Part shown: piece by piece, positions 44,293 through 53,714 of the stretch | Layout: each line of letters opens with the position of its first letter | How positions within the stretch are numbered: position 1 is the stretch's first letter | Source: Rhizobium rhizogenes | Lineage (GTDB): Bacteria; Pseudomonadota; Alphaproteobacteria; Rhizobiales; Rhizobiaceae | Assembly (NCBI RefSeq): GCF_002005205.3 | Contig: NZ_CP019702.2 | Span: 682,001 to 746,000 of the forward strand | DNA: 64,000 nt | Direction: 5' to 3' | Translations under genes and position numbers: made by a program | Notes under the pieces: generated by a model | The model's database searches: none | Told to the model about the DNA's origin: nothing | What the model saw: the letters and a program-made list of their open reading frames with translations, nothing else

Positions 44293-45467
44293 GCGTAACG
44301 CTGAACTTTACGCGCGAGGAATATGCCACGCGCCTGTCCAAAACCCGCAATGCCATGGAAAAGGCCGGGATCGATCTGCTTGTCGTCACCGACCCGTCCA
44401 ACATGCATTGGCTGACCGGTTATGACGGCTGGTCCTTCTACGTCCACCAATGCGTGCTGGTGCCGCCGGAGGGCGAGCCGATCTGGTACGGCCGCAAGCA
44501 GGATGCCAACGGCGCCAGGCGCACAGCCTATCTCGCCCATGACAATATCATCGGCTACCCGGATCACTACGTTCAATCCACCGAACGGCACCCGATGGAT
44601 CTGTTGTCTGAGATCATCGAGGAGCGCGGCTGGTCCGCCCTCACGGTCGGCGTCGAGATGGACAATTATTATTTCTCGGCCGCCGCCTTTGCGTCTCTGC
44701 AGAAACATCTGCCGAACGCGCGTTTCAAGGATGCCGCCGGTCTCGTAAACTGGCAACGCGCGGTGAAAAGCCCGACCGAACTCGACTATATGCGCAAGGC
44801 CGGCAAAATCGTCGAGCTGATGCACAAGCGTATTGTCGATGTCGTCGAGCCGGGCATGCGCAAATGCGATCTCGTAGCCGAAATATACGATGCCGGCATT
44901 CGTGGCACCGCCGAATTCGGCGGCGACTATCCCGCCATCGTGCCGCTGCTTCCTTCGGGTGCCGACGCGTCCGCGCCGCATCTGACATGGGACGACAAGC
45001 CGATGCGCTCAGGCGAAGGCACTTTCTTCGAAATCGCCGGTGCTTACCGCCGTTATCATTGCCCGCTGTCGCGCACCGTCTTTCTCGGCAAGCCGACACA
45101 GGCATTTCTCGATGCGGAAAAAGCAACGCTTGAAGGCATGGAAGCCGGTCTTTCCGCAGCGAAGCCGGGCAACACCTGCGAAGACATCGCCAACGCCTTT
45201 TTCGCCGTGTTGAAAAAATACGGGATCATCAAGGACAACCGCACCGGCTATCCGATCGGCCTATCCTATCCGCCGGACTGGGGCGAGCGCACCATGAGCC
45301 TGCGTCCCGGCGACCGCACGGAGCTGAAACCCGGCATGACATTCCATTTCATGACCGGCCTCTGGCTGGAAGACATGGGCCTCGAAATCACCGAAAGCAT
45401 CGCCATCACCGAAACCGGTGTCGAATGCCTTTCCAATGTGCCGCGGCAACTCTTCGTGAAAGGCTGA
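44289..45467 (+). CDS. doeA: ectoine hydrolase DoeA (EutD), M24 peptidase fold
   Basis: A 392-residue creatinase/prolidase-fold protein. An N-terminal domain (about 1-160) with DPSNMHWLTGYDGWSFYVHQ precedes the pita-bread domain with PTELDYMRKAGKIVELMH, FGGDYPAIVPLLPSG and RRYHCPLSRTVFLG. DoeA opens the ectoine ring to give N-acetyl-diaminobutyrate. M24 metal ligands are not all conserved in this subfamily. The start is GTG at 44289, overlapping the eutC stop. doeB follows after four bases. Confidence 0.9.
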   Translation: MSVTLNFTREEYATRLSKTRNAMEKAGIDLLVVTDPSNMHWLTGYDGWSFYVHQCVLVPPEGEPIWYGRKQDANGARRTAYLAHDNIIGYPDHYVQSTERHPMDLLSEIIEERGWSALTVGVEMDNYYFSAAAFASLQKHLPNARFKDAAGLVNWQRAVKSPTELDYMRKAGKIVELMHKRIVDVVEPGMRKCDLVAEIYDAGIRGTAEFGGDYPAIVPLLPSGADASAPHLTWDDKPMRSGEGTFFEIAGAYRRYHCPLSRTVFLGKPTQAFLDAEKATLEGMEAGLSAAKPGNTCEDIANAFFAVLKKYGIIKDNRTGYPIGLSYPPDWGERTMSLRPGDRTELKPGMTFHFMTGLWLEDMGLEITESIAITETGVECLSNVPRQLFVKG

Positions 45468-45471
45468 GACG

Positions 45472-46485
45472 ATGTTGAAGACCGCGCTTCGCCCCTCGCC
45501 GATCACGCCCTCCGTCGATTTTGACGCGAAGGGTGTGCAGCATGGTCATCTGCGGCTGCCATACAGCCGCGATGACAGCGCCTGGGGTTCGGTGATGATC
45601 CCGATCTGCGTCATCGCCAATGGCGAAGGGCCGACAGCCCTTTTGACCGGCGCCAATCATGGCGACGAATATGAGGGACCGGCAGCGCTTTTCGAACTCG
45701 CCCACACGCTCGATCCGGCAGACGTGAACGGGCGCGTCATCATCGTGCCGGCGCTCAACTATCCGGCCTTTCGAGCGGGCACACGCACATCGCCCATCGA
45801 CCGGGGAAACCTGAACCGCAGCTTTCCCGGCCGCCCTGACGGCACGGTGACGGAGAAGATCGCCGACTACGTGACCCGCCATCTGATACCGCTTGCGGAT
45901 ATCGTTCTCGACTTCCATTCCGGCGGCAGGACGCTTGATTTCCTGCCCTATGCCGCAGCCCACGAATTGCCCGACAAGACGCAGGAAGCCCGGTGTTTTG
46001 AAGCGGTGGCGGCTTTTGCTGCCCCCTATTCGATGAAGATGCTGGAAATCGATGCCGTCGGTATGCTCGACACGACAGTCGAGGAGATGGGCAAGGTCTT
46101 CGTCACCACCGAACTCGGCGGGGCCGGCACGGCGAGCGCCAAATCGATCGACATTGCCCGCAAAGGCACCGTCAATCTGCTGCGCCATGCCGGCATCCTC
46201 ACCGGCGCACCCGTGCCAGCGCCAAGCCGCTGGCTGGACATGCCATCCAGCGATTGTTTCACCTTTGCCGAAGACGACGGGCTCGTCGCCTTTGTCCGCG
46301 ATCTGGGAGACGCGGTCACGGCGGGGGAAACTATAGCCCGGGTTTATCCCATTGGGAAAACCGGCCTCGCGCCGGTCGATTACCGCGCCTCCATCAATGG
46401 CGTGCTTGCCGCGCGCCATGTTCCCGGCCTCATCAAGGCCGGCGACTGCCTTTCCGTCATCGCCACGGTCACGGAGAATACCTAG
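45472..46485 (+). CDS. doeB: N-acetyl-L-2,4-diaminobutyrate deacetylase DoeB (EutE)
   Basis: A 337-residue zinc deacylase of the succinylglutamate desuccinylase/aspartoacylase family. The zinc site is GANHGDEYEGP (about 61-71), with the third ligand in LDFHSGGRTLDFLP (about 144-157). The catalytic Glu is probably in TTELGGAGT. A C-terminal biotinyl-like beta domain follows, as usual in this family. It removes the acetyl group formed by DoeA's ring opening. It is the last enzyme gene before the ehu transporter. Confidence 0.9.
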   Translation: MLKTALRPSPITPSVDFDAKGVQHGHLRLPYSRDDSAWGSVMIPICVIANGEGPTALLTGANHGDEYEGPAALFELAHTLDPADVNGRVIIVPALNYPAFRAGTRTSPIDRGNLNRSFPGRPDGTVTEKIADYVTRHLIPLADIVLDFHSGGRTLDFLPYAAAHELPDKTQEARCFEAVAAFAAPYSMKMLEIDAVGMLDTTVEEMGKVFVTTELGGAGTASAKSIDIARKGTVNLLRHAGILTGAPVPAPSRWLDMPSSDCFTFAEDDGLVAFVRDLGDAVTAGETIARVYPIGKTGLAPVDYRASINGVLAARHVPGLIKAGDCLSVIATVTENT

Positions 46486-46544
46486 CCAAAAATCATCGTG
46501 AGATCCGAAAACGGACCACGTAACCCAACCAGAGGAGTAAGAAC

Positions 46545-47396
46545 ATGCGTATGACCAGACTTGCCGGGCTTTCCGCCCTCGCGCTTGCCATCGGTGTGAC
46601 GTCAGCCAGCGCCCTGACTGTCGAGGAAGTCAAAAGCCAGGGCTACATCCGCGCCGCCACGGCCAATGAAGTGCCCTATTCCTACATGCAGCCTGACGGC
46701 ACCTCCGCCGGTATCGGCCCCGATGTGGCCAATGCGGTTCTGAAATCGATGGGCATCGAGGAGGTCAACTGGACGGTAACGCCCTTCGGCACGCTGATCC
46801 CCGGCCTCAAAGCCCGTCGCTTCGATTTTGCGGCCGCCGAACAGAACATCTCGCCCGAGCGCTGCAAGCAGGTCGCCTTCACCGAACCGAACTCGTCCTA
46901 TGGCGAAGGCCTGCTGGTGAAGAAGGGCAACCCGAAAAAACTCACCACCTATGCCGATATCGCCAAGGACCCCTCGTTGAAGGTGGCCGTCGTGTCGGGT
47001 GCCAACAATGTCGACTTCCTGCGTGCGGTCGGCGTCAAGGAAGACCAGATCGTCTTCATCCCCGCTAATGCCGATGCCATTCCGACCGTCCAGAGCCGCG
47101 CTGATGCTTATGCAGCCACGGAGCTGACGGTTTCGGAACTCGCCAAGGGGCAGGCCAATGTCGAGCAGGTCGAGCCTTTCACCGATCCTGTCGTGAAGGA
47201 TGCGCCGGTGCGCAATTACGGCGGTTTTGCTTTCCGGCCGGAGGACAAGGAGCTGCGTGACGCCTTCAACGCCGCGCTCGTCGAATTCCGCAAGACCGAC
47301 GATTACAAGAAAATCCTCGCCAAATACGGCCTGTCCGAACAGAGTATCGCGGCGGCGGCCGAAAAGAAGGTCGCCGATCTCTGCGCCGGCAAATAA
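46545..47396 (+). CDS. ehuB: ectoine/hydroxyectoine-binding protein EhuB
   Basis: A 283-residue periplasmic binding protein of the amino-acid ABC (SBP_bac_3) class. The signal peptide (MRMTRLAGLSALALAIGVTS) is cleaved after ASA. The fold is shown by NEVPYSYMQPDGTSAGIGPD, TPFGTLIPGLKARRFDFAAA, ISPERCKQVAFTEP and VAVVSGANN. EhuB binds ectoines with high affinity in Sinorhizobium. AGAGGAGT precedes the ATG. It heads the transporter block, 59 bases after doeB. Confidence 0.9.
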   Translation: MRMTRLAGLSALALAIGVTSASALTVEEVKSQGYIRAATANEVPYSYMQPDGTSAGIGPDVANAVLKSMGIEEVNWTVTPFGTLIPGLKARRFDFAAAEQNISPERCKQVAFTEPNSSYGEGLLVKKGNPKKLTTYADIAKDPSLKVAVVSGANNVDFLRAVGVKEDQIVFIPANADAIPTVQSRADAYAATELTVSELAKGQANVEQVEPFTDPVVKDAPVRNYGGFAFRPEDKELRDAFNAALVEFRKTDDYKKILAKYGLSEQSIAAAAEKKVADLCAGK

Positions 47397-47456
47397 TGCC
47401 AGCCGGCGCCCGGCCATAACCGGGCGCCGTTCCTCGGGAACTCGGGAAAACGCCAG

Positions 47457-48122
47457 ATGGACATGACCGCTTACCTGCCGATGTTATGGCAAGGCGCCGT
47501 CGTCACCATGACGATTACGCTCGCAGCCCTTGTCGTCGGCACGGTGCTCGCCTTTTTCTTCGGCATTCTGCGCGTCGAGGGTGGACCGATCCTGTCGACC
47601 GTCGCGCTTTGTTACACGGAAGTGTTTCGCGGCACCTCGCTGCTGGTTCAGCTTTTCTGGTTCTATTACGCGCTGCCGCTGGTCGGGCTGAGTTTCGATC
47701 CTATCACGACGGGCGTACTGGTGCTCGCCGCCCATGCCGGCGGTTATGGCGCGGAAATCGTGCGCGGCGCGCTGTCTTCCGTTTCGGTGCAGCAACTGGA
47801 GGCCGCACGAGCGCTGAACTTCACGCGGATGCAGACGCTGTTTCGCATCTCGCTGCCGCAGGCCGTTGTCGAGATGATGCCGGCCTTCGGCAATCTGGCC
47901 ATCGAAACGCTGAAGCTTTCCTCGCTCGTATCGCTGATCTCGATTGCCGACCTCACCTTCGCGGCGCAGTCGATCCGCAACCTGACGCTGGACAGCGCCA
48001 GCATCTATTCGATCACGCTGCTTTGTTATTTCGCGATGTCGCTGATCCTGATGGTCGTCATCCGGGTGATCGAACGCTTCGTGCGGCGCGGCAACGTCTT
48101 CCCGCGCACCCGCCATTCGTAA
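47457..48122 (+). CDS. ehuC: ectoine ABC transporter permease EhuC
   Basis: A 221-residue polar-amino-acid-type permease with five hydrophobic segments. It carries the family boxes [20 protein letters not shown] (about 51-70) and the EAA-loop [26 protein letters not shown] (split; about 112-137). It partners EhuD as a heterodimeric channel. The ATG lies 60 bases downstream of ehuB and 12 bases separate its stop from ehuD. Confidence 0.9.
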   Translation: MDMTAYLPMLWQGAVVTMTITLAALVVGTVLAFFFGILRVEGGPILSTVALCYTEVFRGTSLLVQLFWFYYALPLVGLSFDPITTGVLVLAAHAGGYGAEIVRGALSSVSVQQLEAARALNFTRMQTLFRISLPQAVVEMMPAFGNLAIETLKLSSLVSLISIADLTFAAQSIRNLTLDSASIYSITLLCYFAMSLILMVVIRVIERFVRRGNVFPRTRHS

Positions 48123-48134
48123 GGATATCTACTC

Positions 48135-48827
48135 ATGATGTATGGTTACGAATGGGACACGACCACCTGGCTCACCTACACGGCGTCCATCCTGCCCATC
48201 ATCCTGATCGGGCTTACGGTAACGCTGAAGGCCGCCGCCGCCGGTTTTGCCATTGCGCTGGTTCTGGGGCTCGTCTTCGCGCTGCTGCGCCGCAGCCGCG
48301 TCAGGATGATCTCCTGGCCGACCGCGCTGATTGTCGAATTCCTGCGCGATACGCCGCTTCTGGTGCAGCTGTTCTTTCTCTATTACGTGCTTCCGGATTT
48401 CGGCATTGTCCTGCCGGCGTTTCTGACCGGCGCGCTGGCGCTCGGCCTGCAATATGCCGCCTATACGTCCGAGGTCTATCGCGGCGGTATCGAGGCGGTG
48501 CATCACGGCCAGTGGGAAGCGGCGACTGCGCTCAATCTCACACGCATGCAGACCTATCGGGATATCATCATCCCGCAGGCCATTCCGCGCATCGTTCCGG
48601 CCATGGGCAATTATCTCGTCGCCATGATCAAGGAAACGCCGGTGCTTTCCGTCGTCACGGTTCTGGAGATGATGGGGCTTGCCAATATGATCGGCGAGCG
48701 CACCTTCGAATATCTGGTGCCGCTGACGCTTGTGGGCCTGATCTTCCTCCTTCTGACCATAATCTGCTCGGCAGGCCTCAGCCGCCTGCAAAGGGCACTT
48801 CCAAAAGCAGGAATACCCTTGCGATGA
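48135..48827 (+). CDS. ehuD: ectoine ABC transporter permease EhuD
   Basis: A 230-residue permease homologous to EhuC. An N-terminal span is near 17-38, [21 protein letters not shown] is near 68-88, and the EAA loop is [27 protein letters not shown] (split). The stop overlaps the ehuA start (ATGA). The start codon choice is ATG ATG TAT; the first is taken. Ectoine specificity comes from context and EhuB, not from the permease sequence. Confidence 0.9.
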   Translation: MMYGYEWDTTTWLTYTASILPIILIGLTVTLKAAAAGFAIALVLGLVFALLRRSRVRMISWPTALIVEFLRDTPLLVQLFFLYYVLPDFGIVLPAFLTGALALGLQYAAYTSEVYRGGIEAVHHGQWEAATALNLTRMQTYRDIIIPQAIPRIVPAMGNYLVAMIKETPVLSVVTVLEMMGLANMIGERTFEYLVPLTLVGLIFLLLTIICSAGLSRLQRALPKAGIPLR

Positions 48828-49603
48828 CCAACAACACTAACCAGCCACTGATCGAATTTTCCGATGTCACGAAACGCTTCGGCATTCTGACGGTGCTCGA
48901 CCAGTTCAATTTCAGCGTCTCAAACGGCGAAAAAGTCACCCTCATCGGTCCCTCCGGCTCCGGCAAGTCGACGGTTCTGCGCATTCTCATGACGCTGGAA
49001 CCGTTCCAGGAGGGAAAATTGACGCTGGCGGATATGTCCTACCATGAAGAAGGAGCCAAAGGCCCGTTCAAAGCCTCTGAAAAACATCTGCGCCAGATTA
49101 GGAACCATGTCGGCATGGTTTTCCAGAGCTTCAATCTCTTTCCCCATATGACCGTGCTTCGCAACATCGTGGAAGCGCCGGTGCGGGTGCTGGGCATCGC
49201 CCGGGGAGAGGCTGAGGCGCGTGCAATCGAATTGCTGAAAATGGTGGGGCTGGCGGACAAGAAGGATCATTATCCGGTGCAGCTTTCCGGCGGCCAGCAG
49301 CAGCGTGTCGCCATTGCCCGCTCGCTTGCCATGCGCCCGCGTGTGCTGCTTTTCGATGAGCCGACCTCAGCGCTCGACCCGCAGCTGGTCGGCGAAGTGC
49401 TCTCAGTCATCCGCGGTCTGGCGCACGAACATGATCTGACGATGCTCCTCGTCACCCATGAGATGCGCTTTGCCCGGGAGGTGTCCGACCGCGTCTGCTT
49501 TTTCGACAAAGGCCGCATCTGTGAACAGGGAACGCCGGAGGAAATTTTCGGCGAGCCGAAGGAAGAGCGAACCCGCGAATTTCTTTCCTCGGTTCTGCGG
49601 TAA
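48824..49603 (+). CDS. ehuA: ectoine ABC transporter ATP-binding protein EhuA
   Basis: A 259-residue ATPase of the HisP/GlnQ type. Walker [10 protein letters not shown] is near residues 43-51, the Q-loop is in [16 protein letters not shown], the signature is [16 protein letters not shown], and Walker B is [12 protein letters not shown]. In Sinorhizobium the order is ehuABCD followed by eutABCDE. Here ehuA is last, after ehuBCD, and the whole transporter follows the enzymes. The start at 48824 overlaps ehuD; a longer open frame through ehuC/ehuD is not coding. Confidence 0.92.
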   Translation: MTNNTNQPLIEFSDVTKRFGILTVLDQFNFSVSNGEKVTLIGPSGSGKSTVLRILMTLEPFQEGKLTLADMSYHEEGAKGPFKASEKHLRQIRNHVGMVFQSFNLFPHMTVLRNIVEAPVRVLGIARGEAEARAIELLKMVGLADKKDHYPVQLSGGQQQRVAIARSLAMRPRVLLFDEPTSALDPQLVGEVLSVIRGLAHEHDLTMLLVTHEMRFAREVSDRVCFFDKGRICEQGTPEEIFGEPKEERTREFLSSVLR

Positions 49604-49619
49604 AGGCGCACTCCAAACA

Positions 49620-49646
49620 CCGGGCATCTGGCACAAGGGTGCCCGG
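49620..49646. terminator. possible hairpin between convergent ehuA and LysR genes
   Basis: CCGGGCA (49620-49626) pairs with TGCCCGG (49640-49646) over a 13-base loop, 16 bases after the ehuA stop. No T-run follows, so confidence is limited. Confidence 0.4.
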
Positions 49647-49647
49647 A

Positions 49648-50556
49648 TCAGGATGATCGTGCGGATTGCCTGAATGTCTTGACGTGGTCGATCAGCGCCC
49701 GGAGTTTGGGCGCCAGATTGCGCCTGCTGGGATAATAGAGATAGAAGCCGGGGAAGTAAGGCGAGTAATCTTCCAGCAGCGGCACCAGTTCTCCACGATC
49801 GATCCAGCCGCGGAATGTATCTTCGATGCCGAAGGTGATCCCTGCCCCCGCCACGGACAACCGGATCATCAACGCCATGTCATTGGTCGTGATTTCAGGT
49901 GCGACGGCGACGCTGAATTCGCGCCCTGCTTCGGCAAATTCCCAGCGATAGGGTGCGCTGCGTGGGGCCGGTCGCCAGCCTATGCAGCGATGACGGGCCA
50001 GTTCCTTCGGATGGGAAGGCTTGCCGTTTCGCCCGAGATAATCGGGTGAACAGACGGCCAGCTGCCGCACATCCCCGGATATGGGCACGATGATCATGTC
50101 CTCATCGATCACCTCGCCCAGCCGCACTGCCGCGTCATATCCTTCGGCAACAATGTCGAACTCCTCATCGGTTACCACGACATCGATATGGACGTCCGGA
50201 TAGTTGGCCGTGAAACCCGCGAGAAGCGGGCCGGACAGGAAGCCTTCGGCAATGGAGGAAACGGCGAGCCGCAACAGCCCGTTCGGCCTCTCGCGCAATT
50301 CGCCGGCCTGTTCCACCGCCGCCAGCATCTCGGTTATGGCGGGAGCGATATTGGCATAAAGGCCCTCACCCGCCTCCGTCAGACTGACACTGCGGGTGGT
50401 ACGTAACACCAGCGCCAGGCCGAGCATTTCCTCCAGCCGCCGAATTGTCTGGCTGACGGCGGAACGTGACACCCCCATGCGGTCGGCAGCGGCACGAAAA
50501 CTCTTCAGCTCCGCCACCAGCGCAAAGACCGAAAGAGCGTTCAGATCAGGCGTCAT
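49648..50556 (-). CDS. LysR-family regulator, divergent to an SDR gene
   Basis: A 302-residue LysR regulator. The N-terminal helix-turn-helix (about 1-60) has SVFALVAELKSFRAAADRMGVSRSAVSQTIRR (split). A co-inducer domain (about 90-295) has GLLRLAVSSIAEGFLSGPLL and VDVVVTDEEFDIVAEGYDAAVRLG. It belongs to the group that typically controls an adjacent divergent oxidoreductase. The 117-base gap to the SDR gene should hold the shared operator. No ligand is suggested. Confidence 0.9.
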   Translation of the reverse strand: MTPDLNALSVFALVAELKSFRAAADRMGVSRSAVSQTIRRLEEMLGLALVLRTTRSVSLTEAGEGLYANIAPAITEMLAAVEQAGELRERPNGLLRLAVSSIAEGFLSGPLLAGFTANYPDVHIDVVVTDEEFDIVAEGYDAAVRLGEVIDEDMIIVPISGDVRQLAVCSPDYLGRNGKPSHPKELARHRCIGWRPAPRSAPYRWEFAEAGREFSVAVAPEITTNDMALMIRLSVAGAGITFGIEDTFRGWIDRGELVPLLEDYSPYFPGFYLYYPSRRNLAPKLRALIDHVKTFRQSARSS

Positions 50557-50673
50557 TGGTTAGAAATCCTTACCATAATGGAAATCAATAGGTGTCTTAT
50601 CTCAACAATAGCACCTGTCTATCTTTCGAGTAACCGCAATAGAGCAGCGGTTTCAAACAGGAAGGAAAGACCC

Positions 50674-51396
50674 ATGAACAAGGTTGTTCTCATAACAGGA
50701 GCATCCAGCGGCATTGGCGCGGGTATTGCGCGCGAACTCGGCAGGGCGGGTGCGAAGCTCATGCTCGGCGCCCGCCGCACGGAGCGGCTGGAGGAGCTGG
50801 CACAGGAAATCCGGGAAGCGGGCAACGGCCATGTGGCAGTCACCCGGCTTGATGTCACTGACCGCGCGGACGTGGCGCACTTTGCCGATAAGGCCCGCGA
50901 AGTCTTTGGCCGCGTCGATGTCATGATCAACAATGCCGGCGTGATGCCGCTTTCCCTGATGGCCTCGATGAAGGTCGATGAATGGGACCGCATGGTGGAC
51001 GTCAACATCAAGGGCGTGCTGCACGGCATCGCCGCCGTTCTGCCGGAAATGACGTCGCGCGGCTCCGGCCACATCGTCAATATCGCGTCCATCGGCGCGT
51101 TGTCGGTGGTGCCAACCGCCGCCGTCTACTGCGCCACCAAGTATGCCGTGAGGGCAATTTCGGAGGGTTTGCGGCAGGAACGGCCGGATCTGCGTGTCAC
51201 CTGCATTCACCCCGGCGTGGTGGAAAGCGAACTGGCCGAAACAATCACCGATCCCGCAGCCGCGGAAGCCATGAAGACCTATCGCGCCATCGCGCTGAAG
51301 CCCGATGCCATCGGTCGCGCGGTGCGTTTCGCAATCGAACAGCCGGATGACGTCGATCTGAACGAGATCGTCATTCGCCCGACAGCTGCCGCCTGA
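50674..51396 (+). CDS. SDR-family oxidoreductase under LysR control
   Basis: A 240-residue classical SDR. TGASSGIGAGIA (about 8-19) and GARRTERL suggest NADPH; NNAGVMP is near 86-92; catalytic Ser lies in NIASIGALSV, and YCATK carries Tyr and Lys. It resembles YdfG-like 3-hydroxy-acid or broad-range aldehyde reductases. The ATG at 50674 follows AGGAAGG; the longer frame from 50578 has no start signal. The Atu4866-family gene follows after 11 bases, probably co-transcribed. Confidence 0.85.
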   Translation: MNKVVLITGASSGIGAGIARELGRAGAKLMLGARRTERLEELAQEIREAGNGHVAVTRLDVTDRADVAHFADKAREVFGRVDVMINNAGVMPLSLMASMKVDEWDRMVDVNIKGVLHGIAAVLPEMTSRGSGHIVNIASIGALSVVPTAAVYCATKYAVRAISEGLRQERPDLRVTCIHPGVVESELAETITDPAAAEAMKTYRAIALKPDAIGRAVRFAIEQPDDVDLNEIVIRPTAAA

Positions 51397-51407
51397 GGAG
51401 AAGACAG

Positions 51408-51725
51408 ATGAAACACATGACGATACCCATGGCCGCCGCCCTGGCCATCCTTACAGGAACAGAAACCCGTGCCGACTCCGCTTCGCCGCAAGCTCATCCC
51501 TATGTCGGAATGTGGGTAACGGGTGACGGCCACATCCGTCAGGAGCTTTTGGCCAATGGGCGCTATGATGAAGCCCGCGGCAACCGTAAAAGCGCCTATC
51601 AGGGCCGCTACGTTGTGACCGGCAATCACATCAATTACTGGGACGACACCGGCTTTACCGCGGATGGAGAGTTCATAAACGATGTCCTGCACCATGGCGG
51701 GATGATCTTCTATCGGGAACGGTGA
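51408..51725 (+). CDS. small exported protein, Atu4866 family
   Basis: A 105-residue protein with a probable signal peptide (residues 1-22, TIPMAAALAILTGTETRA) and a small beta-rich domain: HPYVGMWVTGDGHIRQELL, GRYDEARGNRKSAYQGRY and HINYWDDTGFTADGEF. This is the pattern of the Atu4866 family, named from an Agrobacterium protein of known fold but unknown function. It often follows SDR or antibiotic-biosynthesis-type genes. It ends the LysR-controlled unit. Confidence 0.82.
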   Translation: MKHMTIPMAAALAILTGTETRADSASPQAHPYVGMWVTGDGHIRQELLANGRYDEARGNRKSAYQGRYVVTGNHINYWDDTGFTADGEFINDVLHHGGMIFYRER

Positions 51726-51873
51726 AGCACAATTGCGACGATGGATCGCGCCTGGCGCGGTCCATCACCAAGACTTGCGGCATCGCCTCGCATTTTTCGA
51801 GCGTCATCCGTGGCGTTTGGGTAGACCATCAACATATTGTCGTACAGTCGGCGCAGTCGCGAGGGAGAGTGAC

Positions 51874-52272
51874 ATGAAGACGGACTGGGATGTAATCAGG
51901 AATATGATGAATGCAGCACTCAATGCCTGCGAGCGCATTGAGGCATCAGGATATGTTGAAACCGACCGCGATGCCACGATCGATATCGGCGGCCAGCAGG
52001 TTAGCGTTCATGATATGCTCGTGAGCGCATGGACCTATCCCGAGAGCCTTCGTTATCAGATTATACGCGAACGCCACGAAGCAGGGGCTGACCTGCCATA
52101 TGTACCGGAAACCGCACGGATTCTGCTGGCGATGTCCCAAGCGGCGGCTGAACTGGTGAACGCGGGTAACATCAGGCCTGCCGAAGGCAAAGTTCGCGAC
52201 ATGATCACCTGGTTCGACAGCCACCTCGCTCCAGGTATCGAAACGGCAACGGCTGCTCGCCGAAAATCATGA
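51874..52272 (+). CDS. hypothetical protein
   Basis: A 132-residue soluble, mostly helical protein (WDVIRNMMNAALNACERIEA; VSVHDMLVSAWTYPESLRYQ; ILLAMSQAAAELVNAGNI). I recognise no family. GAGGGAGA precedes the ATG at 51874; the same frame extends upstream to 51733, but that part looks non-coding. No signal peptide or membrane span. It is convergent with the anti-sigma gene, 34 bases away, and about 150 bases after the previous gene. Confidence 0.7.
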   Translation: MKTDWDVIRNMMNAALNACERIEASGYVETDRDATIDIGGQQVSVHDMLVSAWTYPESLRYQIIRERHEAGADLPYVPETARILLAMSQAAAELVNAGNIRPAEGKVRDMITWFDSHLAPGIETATAARRKS

Positions 52273-52306
52273 CACGGATCGAAACCGATCCGCCATGAGG
52301 CAAAAG

Positions 52307-53062
52307 TCATTCGGCCTTGCGCGCGAGCAGGCGTTGTTCTTCCGCAGCGGAAAGTGGCCCGCCGGCTTCAATCGATGCCAGATAGGCGTCGATCGTTTCC
52401 TGGGAGGACGCCGGAACATAACCGTCGGCCCGGGGGGATGACAGTGCGAGACGCGTTATCCACGTGTTGCCCGATCTGCACGCAATGGCCGTCGTGCTGT
52501 CTTGCTGCCGTTTCAATTCGTATTCCCGGCAGAGTTCGCCCCGGCCATCGACAAAACTTGAGACAATGCGGAGCGCTTCGGACTGGCCGAGAGCGGTATC
52601 ACTGCCGGACGGCTGGCGATCGAGTGCGGCAGATAATGTGTGCTCGAGAGACAGGCCGGGCTCGATACTTCCACGCCCCGCCATGAAGCCGCCGATGCCG
52701 GTAATGACAGCAAGTATGGATGCCGCAACAGGCATCAACCAGCGCTGTCCCCGACGAGGTATCTCCGGATTTTCCCGTTTATGGAAAGCGATGACGTTGT
52801 CGTCTTCCGTACGGGAAGCGTCGACTTCGGCCTTTTCGACCATGCGGCGCACCGATGCGGCAAGCGCGTCCGGCACCGGTTCGTCGATCAGCGGTTTCAT
52901 GGTGGCGGCAAGCGCCGTCCGCGTGTCGAGAAAAACGGCGAGGCGTTCGGCGAGCGCTTCATCGCTTTCGAGCGCCTTTTCCAGACGCAGGCTGGTGGCC
53001 TCGTCGAGTTCGCCATCGGCAAATGCCATCAATGTCTCGTCGTCAAAATGTTCCATAATCAT
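52307..53062 (-). CDS. transmembrane anti-sigma factor
   Basis: A 251-residue protein: a cytoplasmic anti-sigma domain (about 3-60, FDDETLMAFADGELDEATS), a linker, one membrane span near 108-128 (WLMPVAASILAVITGIGGFM), and a periplasmic domain (130-251) with two cysteines in GELCREYE and TAIACRSG. The zinc-binding His/Cys motif of ZAS-type anti-sigmas is absent. Its start overlaps the sigma gene stop (ATGA), so the two are made together. It should hold the ECF sigma inactive until an envelope signal arrives. Confidence 0.87.
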   Translation of the reverse strand: MIMEHFDDETLMAFADGELDEATSLRLEKALESDEALAERLAVFLDTRTALAATMKPLIDEPVPDALAASVRRMVEKAEVDASRTEDDNVIAFHKRENPEIPRRGQRWLMPVAASILAVITGIGGFMAGRGSIEPGLSLEHTLSAALDRQPSGSDTALGQSEALRIVSSFVDGRGELCREYELKRQQDSTTAIACRSGNTWITRLALSSPRADGYVPASSQETIDAYLASIEAGGPLSAAEEQRLLARKAE

Positions 53063-53601
53063 GCCACGCCGCCTTTCGTATCGGACGAACGTTTCTCCCC
53101 GAGACTTATTCCTGTCAGTTCCGCCAGATGTTTGCGCGCCCGCGCCAGCCGGCTCATGACCGTGCCGATGGGAATGGCGAGAACATCGGCCGTATCGCGG
53201 TAACTCAGCTCCTCGATACAGACGAGAACCAGCACTTCGCGCTGTTCTTCCGGCAGTTTCTGCAAGGCCGTTGCCACCTCCATCAGCTCCATGCGGGCAT
53301 GCGCCGCCGCCTCTCCCGAAGGCACCGATACATCATAGGCCTTCTCGATCTCTTCCTGCGGACCAGCGGTCCGGGCGCGGCGAAGATGATCGATCCAGAG
53401 ATTGCGCAGGATACGAAACATCCAGGCATCGAAACGGGTATCGGGCACAAAACTGTCGGCAGCAACGATTGCCCGCTCGCAAGCGGCCTGCACGAGATCA
53501 TCGGCCAATTCGCGTGAATGGCAGAGCGAAATCGCAAATCGACGCAGATTGGGCAGGAACTCGACCAGCCTCTGCGGCACTGTGGGCATTTCATTCGTCA
53601 T
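53059..53601 (-). CDS. ECF-family RNA polymerase sigma factor
   Basis: A 180-residue sigma-70 of the ECF class. Region 2 (about 15-85) has ISLCHSRELADDLVQAACERA and RFDAWMFRILRNLWIDHLRR; region 4 (about 105-165) has LQKLPEEQREVLVLVCIEELSY and IPIGTVMSRLARARKHL. It is co-translated with the anti-sigma and divergent from a secreted S8 protease. The start has no good Shine-Dalgarno site. Targets are unknown, but ECF sigmas often control their own and the adjacent divergent promoter. Confidence 0.92.
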   Translation of the reverse strand: MTNEMPTVPQRLVEFLPNLRRFAISLCHSRELADDLVQAACERAIVAADSFVPDTRFDAWMFRILRNLWIDHLRRARTAGPQEEIEKAYDVSVPSGEAAAHARMELMEVATALQKLPEEQREVLVLVCIEELSYRDTADVLAIPIGTVMSRLARARKHLAELTGISLGEKRSSDTKGGVA

Positions 53602-53622
53602 GCGATTTGTTTGGCACGGAAC

Positions 53623-53647
53623 GGAATAATCTGTCGAGACAAACGTC
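53623..53647 (+). promoter_or_regulatory. candidate ECF promoter for the S8 protease
   Basis: GGAAT (53623-53627), 16 bases, then CGTC (53644-53647) resembles the GGAAY-N16/17-CGTT form of many alphaproteobacterial ECF promoters, 68 bases before the TTG start. One base departs from the -10 form and short motifs arise by chance, so this is tentative. Confidence 0.4.
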
Positions 53648-53714
53648 TACCTGAGGTAACATTCCCATACATGTTCGGAATCTTTCGAGCGTATTTTCTA
53701 CCGGAGATAGTCTT

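Noticed and set aside
47486..49603. 705-codon plus-strand frame that would fuse a long N-terminal part to EhuA
   Set aside because: The first 446 codons overlap ehuC and ehuD in another frame and look non-coding; the true EhuA starts at 48824.
53618..53622. GGAAC as the -35 of an ECF promoter before the protease
   Set aside because: Its distance to the CGTC element is 21 bases, too long; the GGAAT five bases downstream gives 16 and is preferred.
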